A model generated the notes under the pieces. That model worked only from the letters and a program-made list of their open reading frames with translations, ran no database searches and was not told the origin of the DNA. From Geobacillus thermoleovorans (GTDB lineage Bacteria; Bacillota; Bacilli; Bacillales; Anoxybacillaceae): a stretch of DNA of 64,000 nt. Positions 18,135-26,919 of this stretch are shown piece by piece (position 1 is the first letter of the stretch; the number at the start of each line of letters is the position of its first letter). The DNA is taken from NCBI RefSeq assembly GCF_001610955.1, contig NZ_CP014335.1, positions 1,219,001 through 1,283,000 of the forward strand, read 5' to 3'. Both the position numbers and the translations under genes were made by a program.

Positions 18135-19208
18135 ATGCTTCGTGGCATTGTAGTCGTTGATTTTTCCCATTACTTGCCGGGCCCATTTGCCAGCTGGCGG
18201 CTCGCCCAGCTCGGAGCAGAAGTCATCAAAATTGAGCCCCCATCCGGCGATCGGCTGCGCCCGTTCGCCGAGGGCCGGTTGTTTGCCGCCTATAACGCCG
18301 GCAAAAAAAGCATCGGGTTGGATTTAAAAACGGACGCGGGTCGCGAGCAAGCCCGGCGGCTCGCCGCCCGCGCCGATGTAGTGATCGAAAGCTTCCGCCC
18401 CGGGGTGATGGCGCGGCTTGGGCTCGGTTATGACGATATGTGCCGCATGAACGAACAAATCATCTATTGCTCGATCAGCGGCTTCGGTCAACAGAGCAGC
18501 CGCTCATTGCTTGGCAGCCATGATTTAAACTATATGGCGCTCTCCGGCTTGCTTGCGCAGCTGGCCGATGAACGCGGCCGCCCGGTTCATCCGAAGATCA
18601 CGCTTGCCGATTTTATCGGCGGCATGGCGGCGGCCGAGCGCATTTTGGCTGCCCTCTTTGCACGCGAGCGAACCGGCAAAGGCGCCCATCTTGATGTTTC
18701 GCTTGTCGATGGCTTGGCAGCGATGATGGCTGGCCATTTTGCCATTGAACACGGCGGTGGGCCGAAGACCGGTCTTTCCGAGTTGTCTGGGGAGGTGGTG
18801 TGCTACCAGCTGTATGAGACAAAAGACGGCCGTTATATGAGTTTAGCGGCGCTCGAGCCGCACTTTTGGCAGCGGTTTTGCGAGGCGGTCGGCCATCCGG
18901 AATGGACGGAGGCGCAATGGGCGCCGGCGCGATCGGGGGAAGCCGTATATGACGAGCTCGCCGCCTTGTTCCGTGAAAAGACATTGGATGAGTGGAGCGC
19001 GTTCGCCGAAGCGGTCGACGTCTGCCTTGCCCCGGTGCTGGAGACGGGTGAGGCGAAGGCGCTGTTTGCTGACAGCCGGCTCCGCCATCTCGTTCGGCTG
19101 CAGCCGGGCGGCGCATGGACGGCCGCACATGGGCCGGACGGCCAATGGGGCGGCGGGGAGCCGCCTAAAGTCAATGAACATGCGCATTTGGTAAAGGGGG
19201 AGGAATGA
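18135..19208 (+). CDS. CaiB/BaiF-family protein with alpha-methylacyl-CoA racemase catalytic pair
   Basis: Class III CoA-transferase fold, 357 residues, starting GIVVVDFSHYLPGPFASW. Transferases of this family use a single Asp. Here a His-Asp in GSHDLNYMALSG (H129) and an Asp in LADFIGG (D159), 30 residues apart, match the His126/Asp156 proton-shuttling pair of alpha-methylacyl-CoA racemase. Racemisation of 2-methylacyl-CoA would let branched acids enter the neighbouring dehydrogenase. The ATG follows AGAGGGAAAG, and only 14 bases separate it from the dehydrogenase. Reaction assignment is inference; a CoA transfer role is the alternative. Confidence 0.8.
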   Translation: MLRGIVVVDFSHYLPGPFASWRLAQLGAEVIKIEPPSGDRLRPFAEGRLFAAYNAGKKSIGLDLKTDAGREQARRLAARADVVIESFRPGVMARLGLGYDDMCRMNEQIIYCSISGFGQQSSRSLLGSHDLNYMALSGLLAQLADERGRPVHPKITLADFIGGMAAAERILAALFARERTGKGAHLDVSLVDGLAAMMAGHFAIEHGGGPKTGLSELSGEVVCYQLYETKDGRYMSLAALEPHFWQRFCEAVGHPEWTEAQWAPARSGEAVYDELAALFREKTLDEWSAFAEAVDVCLAPVLETGEAKALFADSRLRHLVRLQPGGAWTAAHGPDGQWGGGEPPKVNEHAHLVKGEE

Positions 19209-19211
19209 CCG

Positions 19212-20831
19212 ATGATGAAAACACCGTTAAACATTTCCATGATGCTTGAGCGGGCGGAGTTGTTTTTCCCAAAAAAGCAAGTCGTTTCGCGCATGAAAGA
19301 AGGCGTCGTCCGCCATACATACAAGGAGATCGGCGAGCGGACGCGCAGGCTGTCAAGCGTGTTGAAGCGGCTCGGGGTGGAAGTCGGCGACCGCGTTGGC
19401 ACGTTCGCTTGGAACCATCACCGCCATTTGGAAGCGTATTTTGCCATTCCCGGCATCGGGGCTGTGCTCCATACGATCAACATCCGCCTCTCGCCGCAGC
19501 ATATCTCTTACATCATCAACCACGCCGATGACCGTGTGCTGCTGATCGATGATGATTTGCTGCCGGCAATTGAAGCGATCAAGGACGAGATCCCGAACGT
19601 ACGCGCTTTCATCGTCATGACCGATGCCGACGAGCTGCCGGAAACAACGTTGTCACCAGTGTACCATTACGAGAAACTGCTTGCCGAGGGCGATCCAACA
19701 TTTCCGTTCTTGAAAGACCTCGATGAATACCAACCGGCTGGTATGTGTTATACGTCGGCGACAACGGGAAATCCAAAAGGAGTTGTGTATACCCACCGCA
19801 GCACCGTTTTGCACGCGATGGCGTTAGGGCTGGCTGATACGCAAGGGCTGTGCGAGCGCGATGTCGTCATGCCGGTCGTACCGATGTTCCATGTCAACGC
19901 GTGGGGGCTGCCGTTTGCCGCCACTTGGTTCGGTTCGACGATCGTTATGCCGGGACCGGCGTTTACGCCGAAAGTGCTTGCCGAGCTGATTGACTCCGAA
20001 CGGGTGACGATCACCGCCGGCGTGCCGACGATTTGGCTCGGGCTGTTGCAAGAGTTGGAGAAAGGAAACTATGACGTCAGCAGCCTGACGCGTGTCATTT
20101 GCGGCGGTTCAGCCGCGCCGAAAGGGATCATCCATGCGTTTGAAGAAAAATACGGCATTCCGTTCATTCACGCGTACGGCATGACGGAAACGAGCCCGCT
20201 TGTGCTTGTCTCACGCCCGAAAAGCTATCAAGACGGGCTGTCGTACGAGGAGAAACTGGACATTCGCGCCAAGCAAGGGCTGCTTGCTCCAGGGCTTGAG
20301 ATGAAAGTGATCGGCCAAAACGGGCCGGTTCGTTGGGACGGGCAGGAAATGGGCGAGCTTTGCTTGCGCGGTCCGTGGATTGCCGCCGAGTATTACAACG
20401 ATGAGAGAACGAACGAAGCATTTCGCGATGGCTGGCTGCATACCGGCGATGTCGTCACCGTGGACGAAGAAGGGTTTGTGAAAATTGTCGACCGGACGAA
20501 GGATGTCATTAAAAGCGGCGGCGAATGGATTTCATCGGTTGATTTGGAGAATGCGCTCATGGCCCATGAGGCGGTGTTCGAAGCGGCGGTCGTCGCTGTG
20601 CCGCATCCGAAATGGCAAGAGCGCCCGATTGCCTGCGTCGTGCTGAAAGAAGGCAAAAGCGTGACAAAAGAAGAGCTGTACGACTTTTTGCGCCCGCAGT
20701 TTACGAAATGGTGGCTGCCGGATGACATTGTGTTTCTCGATGAAATTCCGAAAACGAGCGTCGGCAAATTTTTAAAGAGAAAACTGCGCGATGAGATGGC
20801 AGCGCGCTATGCCGATGCGGCGAAGGAGTAA
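19212..20831 (+). CDS. Second acyl-CoA synthetase (long-chain fatty-acid--CoA ligase type)
   Basis: 539-residue adenylate-forming ligase, clearly different from the one at 15381. Motifs are CYTSATTGNPKGVVYTHRS (A3, with Ala in place of the usual Gly), HAYGMTETSP (A5), LHTGDVVTVDEEGFVKIVDRTKDVIKSGGEWISS (A7-A8), and the terminal Lys in KTSVGKF. The ISSVDLE after the A8 motif is typical of the fatty-acid/branched-acid ligase group. ATG at 19212 or 19215 follows GGGGGAGGAA, three bases after the racemase-like gene, so translation is coupled. Two ligases in one operon suggest two classes of acid substrate. Confidence 0.88.
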   Translation: MMKTPLNISMMLERAELFFPKKQVVSRMKEGVVRHTYKEIGERTRRLSSVLKRLGVEVGDRVGTFAWNHHRHLEAYFAIPGIGAVLHTINIRLSPQHISYIINHADDRVLLIDDDLLPAIEAIKDEIPNVRAFIVMTDADELPETTLSPVYHYEKLLAEGDPTFPFLKDLDEYQPAGMCYTSATTGNPKGVVYTHRSTVLHAMALGLADTQGLCERDVVMPVVPMFHVNAWGLPFAATWFGSTIVMPGPAFTPKVLAELIDSERVTITAGVPTIWLGLLQELEKGNYDVSSLTRVICGGSAAPKGIIHAFEEKYGIPFIHAYGMTETSPLVLVSRPKSYQDGLSYEEKLDIRAKQGLLAPGLEMKVIGQNGPVRWDGQEMGELCLRGPWIAAEYYNDERTNEAFRDGWLHTGDVVTVDEEGFVKIVDRTKDVIKSGGEWISSVDLENALMAHEAVFEAAVVAVPHPKWQERPIACVVLKEGKSVTKEELYDFLRPQFTKWWLPDDIVFLDEIPKTSVGKFLKRKLRDEMAARYADAAKE

Positions 20832-20845
20832 AGGAGGCGGACACC

Positions 20846-21691
20846 GTGGCAGAAACGATTGCAGTCATCGGCGCCGGGGTGATGGGAAGCGGCATCGCGC
20901 AAACGGCGGCGATGGCGGGAAAAACGGTGTATTTATATGACGTGTCCGAAGCGGCCTTGCAAAATGGGCTCGCTTCGGCGGAAAAAAGCTTGCGCCGCTT
21001 TGTCAAAACCGGCGGGCTGTCCGAGCCGGAAGCGCGAGCGGCGCTCGGGCGCATCCGCTCGACCGTCGATTTGGCCGAAGCGGTGCGCGGGGCGGATGTC
21101 GTCATCGAAGCCGTGCCGGAAAACTTGGCGCTGAAAAAAGACGTGTTTCAGCAGCTTGATCAATTGGCGAAGCCGGACGCCATTTTAGCGACCAACACAT
21201 CCGAGCTGAGCGTCACGGCGCTTGCCGCCGCGACCAACCGGCCGGAGAACGTCATCGGCATGCATTGGTTCAATCCGGCGCCAGTGATGAAGTTGATCGA
21301 AATTGTGAAAGGTGAGACGACTTCCGACGACACAGTCGACGCCATCCGTCGGCTGTCTGTGGAGCTTGGCAAAGAAACGGTCGTCGTGAAAGACCGGCAA
21401 GGGTTTGTGACGACACGGGCGCTTGCCGCCCATATGATTGAATGCATCCGCATGTACGAAGAAGGAGTTGCTTCCGCTGAGGATATCGACAAAGCGGTGC
21501 GGCTTGGCCTCAATTATCCGATGGGGCCGCTGGAGCTGGCCGACATGGTCGGGCTTGATACGCTCCTGTTTGTGAGTGAAAACATGACGGAAGCATACGG
21601 CGACCGGTTCCGGGCGCCGCAGCTGTTGCGCAAGCTCGTTGAAGCCGGGCATTTAGGGCGGAAGACGGGGAAAGGGTTTTACACGTATTGA
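20846..21691 (+). CDS. 3-hydroxyacyl-CoA (3-hydroxybutyryl-CoA) dehydrogenase
   Basis: NAD-dependent oxidation of 3-hydroxyacyl-CoA to 3-ketoacyl-CoA. The N-terminal Rossmann motif is GAGVMGSGIAQ. The catalytic His lies in GMHWFNPAPVMKL near residue 140 with its partner Glu, and the C-terminal dimerisation domain carries NYPMGPLELADMVGLD. 281 residues is the normal single-function length; no enoyl-CoA hydratase is fused or adjacent. The GTG start is fixed by AAAGGAGGCG. It sits 14 bases after the second ligase. Similar to B. subtilis MmgB. Confidence 0.93.
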   Translation: MAETIAVIGAGVMGSGIAQTAAMAGKTVYLYDVSEAALQNGLASAEKSLRRFVKTGGLSEPEARAALGRIRSTVDLAEAVRGADVVIEAVPENLALKKDVFQQLDQLAKPDAILATNTSELSVTALAAATNRPENVIGMHWFNPAPVMKLIEIVKGETTSDDTVDAIRRLSVELGKETVVVKDRQGFVTTRALAAHMIECIRMYEEGVASAEDIDKAVRLGLNYPMGPLELADMVGLDTLLFVSENMTEAYGDRFRAPQLLRKLVEAGHLGRKTGKGFYTY

Positions 21692-21824
21692 GCAGCGCTC
21701 GCCGTCCATCTGATGTCGCGCGCCAACAAGCGCTTAAAGAGCGCCCGCTTTCGCCCGTGCGGAAGCGCCCGAATAGGCAAGGCAACGAAGAAATCACGAA
21801 AGTAGAGCAAAAGGAGGAAGTTGC

Positions 21825-22976
21825 ATGGTGCGTGAAGCGGTCATTGTCGAAGCGGTCAGGACGCCGGTCGGCAAGCGGAACGGCGTCTTCCGGGACGTTC
21901 ATCCGGTCCATTTGGCCGCGGTGGTGCTCGATGAAGTCGTGCGCCGGGCCGGCATGGACAAAGGGGCGGTGGAAGACATCGTCATGGGCTGCGTGACGCC
22001 GGTCGCCGAACAAGGGTACAACATCGGCCGGCTGGCGGCGCTTGAGGCCGGATTCCCGATCGAAGTGCCGGCAGTGCAAATCAACCGAATGTGCGGCTCG
22101 GGGCAGCAGGCGATTCATTTCGCCGCCCAGGAAATCCGCTCCGGCGATATGGATGTCACGATCGCCGCCGGGGTCGAAAGCATGACGAAAGTGCCGATTT
22201 TAAGCGATGGCAACGAGCAGACGATTCCGCCGTCGCTTCATGAAAAATACGAATTCATCCACCAAGGTGTCTCGGCTGAGCGGATCGCCAAAAAATACGG
22301 CCTAACGCGCGAGGAGCTTGACGCCTACGCGTACGAAAGCCATCAACGCGCCTTGGCGGCCTTGCGCGAAGGGAAGTTTCGCGCGGAAATCGTCCCGGTG
22401 AAAGGGCTTGACCGCGATGGCCGCGAAATCCTTGTCACCGATGATGAAGGGCCGCGGGCCGACACATCGCCGGAAGCGCTCGCCGCGCTCAAGCCGGTGT
22501 TTCAAGAAGACGGTCTCATCACCGCTGGCAATGCGAGCCAAATGAGCGACGGGGCGGCCGCTGTGCTTTTGATGGAACGGGAGGCGGCGAGGCGGTTCGG
22601 ACTGAAGCCGAAAGCGCGCATTGTCGCGCAAACGGTCGTCGGCTCCGACCCGACGTATATGCTCGATGGCGTCATTCCGGCGACGAGGCAAGTGCTGAAA
22701 AAAGCCGGCCTCTCGATCGATGACATCGACCTCATTGAAATCAACGAAGCGTTCGCCCCGGTCGTGCTCGCCTGGCAAAAAGAAATCGGCGCTCCGCTTG
22801 AGAAGGTGAATGTCAACGGCGGCGCCATTGCGCTTGGCCATCCGCTCGGCGCCACCGGTGCGAAGCTCATGACGTCGCTTGTTCATGAACTTGAACGGCG
22901 CGGCGGCCGCTATGGGCTATTGACGATTTGCATCGGCCACGGGATGGCGACGGCCACGATCATCGAGCGGGAGTAA
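21825..22976 (+). CDS. Acetyl-CoA C-acyltransferase (thiolase)
   Basis: Cleaves 3-ketoacyl-CoA with CoA, the last beta-oxidation step. The nucleophilic Cys is in NRMCGSGQQAIH near residue 90, the GHPLGATGAK His and the second active Cys in CIGHGMA are present, and length 383 is standard. ATG follows AAAAGGAGG at 21811-21818. A 133-bp gap separates it from the dehydrogenase but holds no terminator, so it probably belongs to the same transcript and is its last gene. No hydratase or ETF gene lies in this cluster, so those must be supplied from elsewhere. Confidence 0.93.
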   Translation: MVREAVIVEAVRTPVGKRNGVFRDVHPVHLAAVVLDEVVRRAGMDKGAVEDIVMGCVTPVAEQGYNIGRLAALEAGFPIEVPAVQINRMCGSGQQAIHFAAQEIRSGDMDVTIAAGVESMTKVPILSDGNEQTIPPSLHEKYEFIHQGVSAERIAKKYGLTREELDAYAYESHQRALAALREGKFRAEIVPVKGLDRDGREILVTDDEGPRADTSPEALAALKPVFQEDGLITAGNASQMSDGAAAVLLMEREAARRFGLKPKARIVAQTVVGSDPTYMLDGVIPATRQVLKKAGLSIDDIDLIEINEAFAPVVLAWQKEIGAPLEKVNVNGGAIALGHPLGATGAKLMTSLVHELERRGGRYGLLTICIGHGMATATIIERE

Positions 22977-23016
22977 GAGCAACGCGTGGAAAAAACATTT
23001 GTTTGACACACACTCG

Positions 23017-23041
23017 ACAGCGGTGGCGGCCGCTGTTTTTT
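23017..23041 (+). terminator. Terminator of the fatty-acid degradation operon
   Basis: ACAGCGG (23017-23023) pairs with CCGCTGT (23030-23036), and a T-run follows. Confidence 0.85.
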
Positions 23042-23126
23042 CTGTCATGACGAGAAAATAAAAATATGAGACGGAACTGGAGCGATGTGATAAGATGAAA
23101 GAAAAGCAAGTGAAAGGGGAAGCGCA

Positions 23127-23696
23127 GTGCAGAAGGAGAAGCCGTTTTACACGTATCGCGACATTGAAAATTGGGAAGGAAATTGGGAACTGATCGATGG
23201 TGTTCCCTATTTATTGGCGTCTCCGTCGTTTGAGCACCAGTATGTGGTCGGACAACTGCACCTTGCATTGGCTTTGTATTTTCAGGCGCGTGGCTGTCAT
23301 GTCATTCTTGCCCCGTTTGATGTTCAGCTTGATCCTGAGGAGCCAGAACGGATGGCGAAAACGGTTGTTCAGCCGGATTTATCAGTTGTTTGTCGGGTTG
23401 AGCAAATCGGGAATCGGCGAATGAAAGGGGCTCCCGATCTCGTTGTGGAAGTGCTGTCACCAAGCACCGCCTTGCGTGATCGAAACCAGAAATACTATTT
23501 ATACGAAAAATATGGTGTGCATGAATATTGGATTGTAGACCCCAGCAATCGAACGATCGAAGTGCTCAGCTGGCAAGATGGACGATTTCAACAGCGAGCG
23601 GTTTTCGGGCCAAGCGATGAGTTGGTTTCTTTTTGGCAACCGGATTTGACGGTTTCGCTCGCCCCCGTGTTTCCTCCGGAAGAAAGCGATGTGTAG
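23127..23696 (+). CDS. Uma2-family (DUF820) PD-(D/E)XK nuclease-like protein
   Basis: 189-residue member of the Uma2 restriction-endonuclease-like fold. The core signature is visible: VVQPDLSVV followed by GAPDLVVEVLSPST (about residues 95-120), then RDRNQKYYLYEKYGVHEYWIVDP, where the K and Y residues form the conserved helix. The biological role of the family is not established; it is expanded in cyanobacteria and sporadic in Bacillaceae. The GTG start follows AAGGGGA. It stands alone, with no methylase or toxin partner nearby. Confidence 0.8.
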   Translation: MQKEKPFYTYRDIENWEGNWELIDGVPYLLASPSFEHQYVVGQLHLALALYFQARGCHVILAPFDVQLDPEEPERMAKTVVQPDLSVVCRVEQIGNRRMKGAPDLVVEVLSPSTALRDRNQKYYLYEKYGVHEYWIVDPSNRTIEVLSWQDGRFQQRAVFGPSDELVSFWQPDLTVSLAPVFPPEESDV

Positions 23697-23794
23697 CTGA
23701 TGGAGAACAACCTTGTTTGGCTGCCATCTCTGGAAATAACGGCTTCGCTTTTGGTGTCAGCAGCAGAAAGAAGAAAGCAAAGGGGATCGATGTC

Positions 23795-24673
23795 ATGAAG
23801 CAAGCCTTTCTCGCTTCCTTCTATTTATCCCTTGCCGCTGGCATTTGGGGCGGGATGTATGTGGTGAGCAAATACGTGTTGGACTACATTCCGCCGTTTA
23901 CGCTCGTCTGGCTGCGCTACGCCGTCGCCTTGATCGTGCTGGGCGCCGTCGCCGTGGCGAAACGCGAGCGCCCCCCAAAGAACGGGCGTGACTGGGGAAT
24001 GATTATCACGGTCGGGATCATCGGCTACGTCGTTTCCATTTCCTTGCAGTTTGTCGGCACGAAATGGTCGAACGCCCATACCGCTTCGCTCATCACCGCC
24101 TCGACGCCGGCGTTTGTCGTTTTGTTTGCCCGCTGGCTGATTGGTGAGGCGCTCACATGGCGGAAGCTTGGCGCGCTCCTATTGGCGACATTCGGCGTCA
24201 TCGTCATCGTCGGCTTAGGAGGCGGAGAAGAATCAACGTTTCTTGGCAACGTTTGCTTAGTCGGCGCGGCGGTCACTTGGGCGCTGTTGTCGGTGCTCGT
24301 GAAAATCGCTTCGGCCCGCTTGTCCGTGTTTTCGATCACCACGTATGCCATTTTTGTGGCACTCATTGGCATGACGCCGATGATGCTCGCCGAAGGGCCG
24401 GGGCTTGCTGCGAGCCATTGGAGTGTTCCCGTCGCCCTTGGGGTGTTGTATCTTGGCGTTGTATCGACAGCGGGAGCATTTTTTCTTTGGAACAAAGGGA
24501 TGGAAATGATCGATGCCGGCGTCGGCTCGCTCTTTTTCTTTTTCCAGCCGCTCGTCGGCTCGCTCTTTGGCCGGCTGTTTTTACAAGAGCAACTCGATGT
24601 CTCGTTTTGGCTCGGCGGGGCGCTCATTGCTGCCGGCGTGGCCGTGGCGGTGCGAAGCGAGCAAAGCGCGTAA
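23795..24673 (+). CDS. DMT-superfamily EamA transporter
   Basis: Ten-helix drug/metabolite-type permease made of two EamA repeats, 292 residues. Repeat 1 shows the typical WGGMYVVSKYVLDYIPPFTLVWLRYAVAL start. Repeat 2 begins near residue 150 (AVTWALLSVLVKIA) and ends with the GxLFFFFQPLVGSLFG signature. The ATG at 23795 follows AAAGGGG at 23779-23785; the open frame continues upstream, but those codons lack family similarity. The substrate is unknown. Its 3' end faces the TRIC-like gene across a 207-bp spacer. Confidence 0.85.
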   Translation: MKQAFLASFYLSLAAGIWGGMYVVSKYVLDYIPPFTLVWLRYAVALIVLGAVAVAKRERPPKNGRDWGMIITVGIIGYVVSISLQFVGTKWSNAHTASLITASTPAFVVLFARWLIGEALTWRKLGALLLATFGVIVIVGLGGGEESTFLGNVCLVGAAVTWALLSVLVKIASARLSVFSITTYAIFVALIGMTPMMLAEGPGLAASHWSVPVALGVLYLGVVSTAGAFFLWNKGMEMIDAGVGSLFFFFQPLVGSLFGRLFLQEQLDVSFWLGGALIAAGVAVAVRSEQSA

Positions 24674-24817
24674 GGAAGGCGTCAGCAAACCAAAAGCGAG
24701 GAGTCCGCGTTGGGCGCCTTCGCTTCCGTGCTTACGGTTTTGCTTCTTTTCGCTTCCTTCGTACCAAGAGGCAGGGGCAGAGAGGAGCCATACAACGGCT
24801 GTCAAACGGAATGGGAC

Positions 24818-24851
24818 GATTTATACAAAAGTCTATCTTTTCGTATAAATC
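24818..24851. repeat. Inverted repeat between convergent DMT and TRIC genes
   Basis: GATTTATAC (24818-24826) and GTATAAATC (24843-24851) flank an inner AAAA/TTTT pairing with one bulged base. It lies between two convergent genes and may terminate one or both, though no long T-run follows. Confidence 0.5.
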
Positions 24852-24880
24852 AATGAGTAGTTGTTGCTTTTGCCGTTTGA

Positions 24881-25498
24881 TCATTGCTCGCCCGCTTTTT
24901 CTCCGACCGCCCGCCGCGGCAGCTTCCAGCCGTACGTGTATGACAAAACGCGCAAAGCGGCGACGACAATCAACAACACATACAGCTCCATGGGCGATTC
25001 GGCCCATTTCAGCCCAACAGCGAGGCCGGCGAGAATGGCCCAGGCGGCATAAATTTCTGCGCGCAACACGAGCGGCTTTCTTCCCGCCAACACGTCACGG
25101 ATAATGCCGCCGCCGCTTCCGGTCAACACCGCGGCGACGATGACCGCACTTAACGGATGATCCATGTTGACGGCATACAGCGCTCCTTGGATGGCGAACG
25201 CGGACAGCCCAAGGGCGTCAAAAAAGTTGCCCCACCGCTTCCACGGCGGCAGCATTTGCTTTGGGAACAAATACACAACTGTCATGGCCGCCAAAGCGAC
25301 AAGAAAGAGCGGCTGCTGTTCCCATAACGCCGACACGGGAACCCCGATCAGCAAATTGCGCACCGCCCCGCCGCCAAAAGCGGTGACAATCCCTAAAATG
25401 TACACCCCAAGCAAATCGTACTCCTCTTCCATCGCGACAATCGCCCCGCTAATGGCAAAGGCGATCGTGCCGATGATGCTCAATACTTCCCACGTCAT
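24881..25498 (-). CDS. TRIC-type cation channel family protein (YvgT/YicG-like)
   Basis: 205-residue membrane protein with about seven hydrophobic segments in two repeated units (UPF0126), each with a glycine-rich kinked helix: GGGAVRN near residue 42 and [14 protein letters not shown] near residue 127. The bacterial family forms trimeric potassium-permeable channels related to animal TRIC channels. The ATG on the minus strand follows GGAAAGGAACAG. It diverges from hflX over 160 bp. The physiological role in bacilli is unknown. Confidence 0.85.
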   Translation of the reverse strand: MTWEVLSIIGTIAFAISGAIVAMEEEYDLLGVYILGIVTAFGGGAVRNLLIGVPVSALWEQQPLFLVALAAMTVVYLFPKQMLPPWKRWGNFFDALGLSAFAIQGALYAVNMDHPLSAVIVAAVLTGSGGGIIRDVLAGRKPLVLRAEIYAAWAILAGLAVGLKWAESPMELYVLLIVVAALRVLSYTYGWKLPRRAVGEKAGEQ

Positions 25499-25603
25499 TC
25501 GTGCTGTTCCTTTCCGTACGGTGTTCTTGTATCATTGTAGGGGCAAAAGCGGCGGAAAATCAATCGTTTTTTTGGAACGAACTAGCAGACCGACGGTGGG
25601 ATT

Positions 25604-25612
25604 TGGTATCAT
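25604..25612 (+). promoter_or_regulatory. Possible extended -10 promoter of hflX-ynbB
   Basis: TGG followed by TATCAT (25607-25612) is an extended -10 element 47 bases before the hflX start. No convincing -35 is visible. Confidence 0.35.
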
Positions 25613-25658
25613 GAACATAGAGAACATGTTCGCCGCGAGGGAAAGGAAGGGGGATGCC

Positions 25659-26906
25659 ATGAGCCGTGAACAAGCGATCCTTGTCGGCTGCCAGCTCGCT
25701 GGTGTCGATGATGAACGGTTTCGCTATTCGATGGAGGAGCTCGCTTCGCTCGTTGCGACGGCGAACGGCGAGGTTGTGGCAGAGGTGACGCAAAAACGTG
25801 AAGCGCCGCACCCGGCGACGTATATCGGCAAAGGGAAAACGGAAGAGCTCGCCGCCATAGTCAAGCAGCTGGAACCGGACGTGGTTATTTTCAACAGCGA
25901 GCTCTCTCCAAGCCAAGCGCGCAATTTGACGAAAATGCTTGGCGAGGTGAAAGTGATTGACCGGACGCAGCTCATTTTAGACATTTTTGCAAGACGCGCC
26001 CGCTCAAAAGAAGGAAAGCTGCAAGTCGAGCTCGCCCAGCTGGAGTATATGTTGCCGCGCCTTAGCGGTCAAGGAGAGGCGCTATCCCGCTTGGGCGGCG
26101 GCATCGGCACGCGCGGCCCGGGGGAGACGAAGCTCGAGACCGACCGCCGCCATATTCGCCGCCGCATTGACGACATTAAAGCTGAGCTTGTGCGCATTGC
26201 TGAGCATCGAGGGCGGTACCGCGAGCGCCGGCAAAAAAACCAAGCGTTTCAAGTGGCGCTCGTCGGCTATACAAACGCCGGCAAATCAACGATTTTCAAT
26301 CGGCTGACCGCCGCCGATTCGTTGGAAGAAAACTTGTTGTTTGCCACGCTCGACCCGTTGACGCGCAAATGTGTCTTGCCATGCGGCTACACGGTGCTTG
26401 TCACCGATACGGTCGGGTTCATTCAAGACTTGCCGACGACACTTGTCGCCGCGTTCCGCTCGACGCTCGAGGAAGTGACGGAAGCCGATCTATTGCTTCA
26501 CGTCGTCGATTCGTCTCATCCGGATTACGTTGCGCACGAGCGAACGGTGTCGCGGCTGCTCGCTGAATTAGGGGCTTCTTCCATTCCGATGGTCACGGTG
26601 TACAATAAAAGCGATCAAAAAGCGTCGGAATTCATTCCGACAACGACTGCTTCCATCATGATCAGCGCGCTTTCCGCCGCCGACATTGACCGGCTCCGCT
26701 ATTTTCTTGAAGAGGCGGTGAAACAGCAAATGGCCCGTTACGACGTGTCGATCCCAAGCGGTGAAGGAAAATTGCTCGCTCGGTTAAAATCGGACACCAT
26801 TTTGCACGAATGGCATTATAATGAACAGGGAGGCACGTACGACTGCCAAGGGTACGTGCTGCCGACGCACCCCTTGTATGGGGAGCTGCAATCATTCCAA
26901 CGGTAG
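25659..26906 (+). CDS. hflX: Ribosome-associated GTPase HflX
   Basis: GTPase that binds the 50S subunit and splits or rescues stalled 70S ribosomes, notably under heat stress. The N-terminal HflX domain carries the [17 protein letters not shown] segment and the Gly-rich [15 protein letters not shown] loop. The G domain has G1 [10 protein letters not shown]3 DTVGF and G4 YNKSD. Length is 415, as in B. subtilis YnbA. The start at 25659 follows GGAAGGGGG; the open frame runs far upstream opposite the TRIC gene, but that part is not conserved. ynbB follows after 13 bases. Confidence 0.94.
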   Translation: MSREQAILVGCQLAGVDDERFRYSMEELASLVATANGEVVAEVTQKREAPHPATYIGKGKTEELAAIVKQLEPDVVIFNSELSPSQARNLTKMLGEVKVIDRTQLILDIFARRARSKEGKLQVELAQLEYMLPRLSGQGEALSRLGGGIGTRGPGETKLETDRRHIRRRIDDIKAELVRIAEHRGRYRERRQKNQAFQVALVGYTNAGKSTIFNRLTAADSLEENLLFATLDPLTRKCVLPCGYTVLVTDTVGFIQDLPTTLVAAFRSTLEEVTEADLLLHVVDSSHPDYVAHERTVSRLLAELGASSIPMVTVYNKSDQKASEFIPTTTASIMISALSAADIDRLRYFLEEAVKQQMARYDVSIPSGEGKLLARLKSDTILHEWHYNEQGGTYDCQGYVLPTHPLYGELQSFQR

Positions 26907-26919
26907 AAAGGGTTCATCT

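Noticed and set aside
25164..25658. Long upstream extension of the hflX frame
   Set aside because: It lies opposite the TRIC-type gene and its residues are not HflX-like; a good ribosome-binding site is found at 25659.
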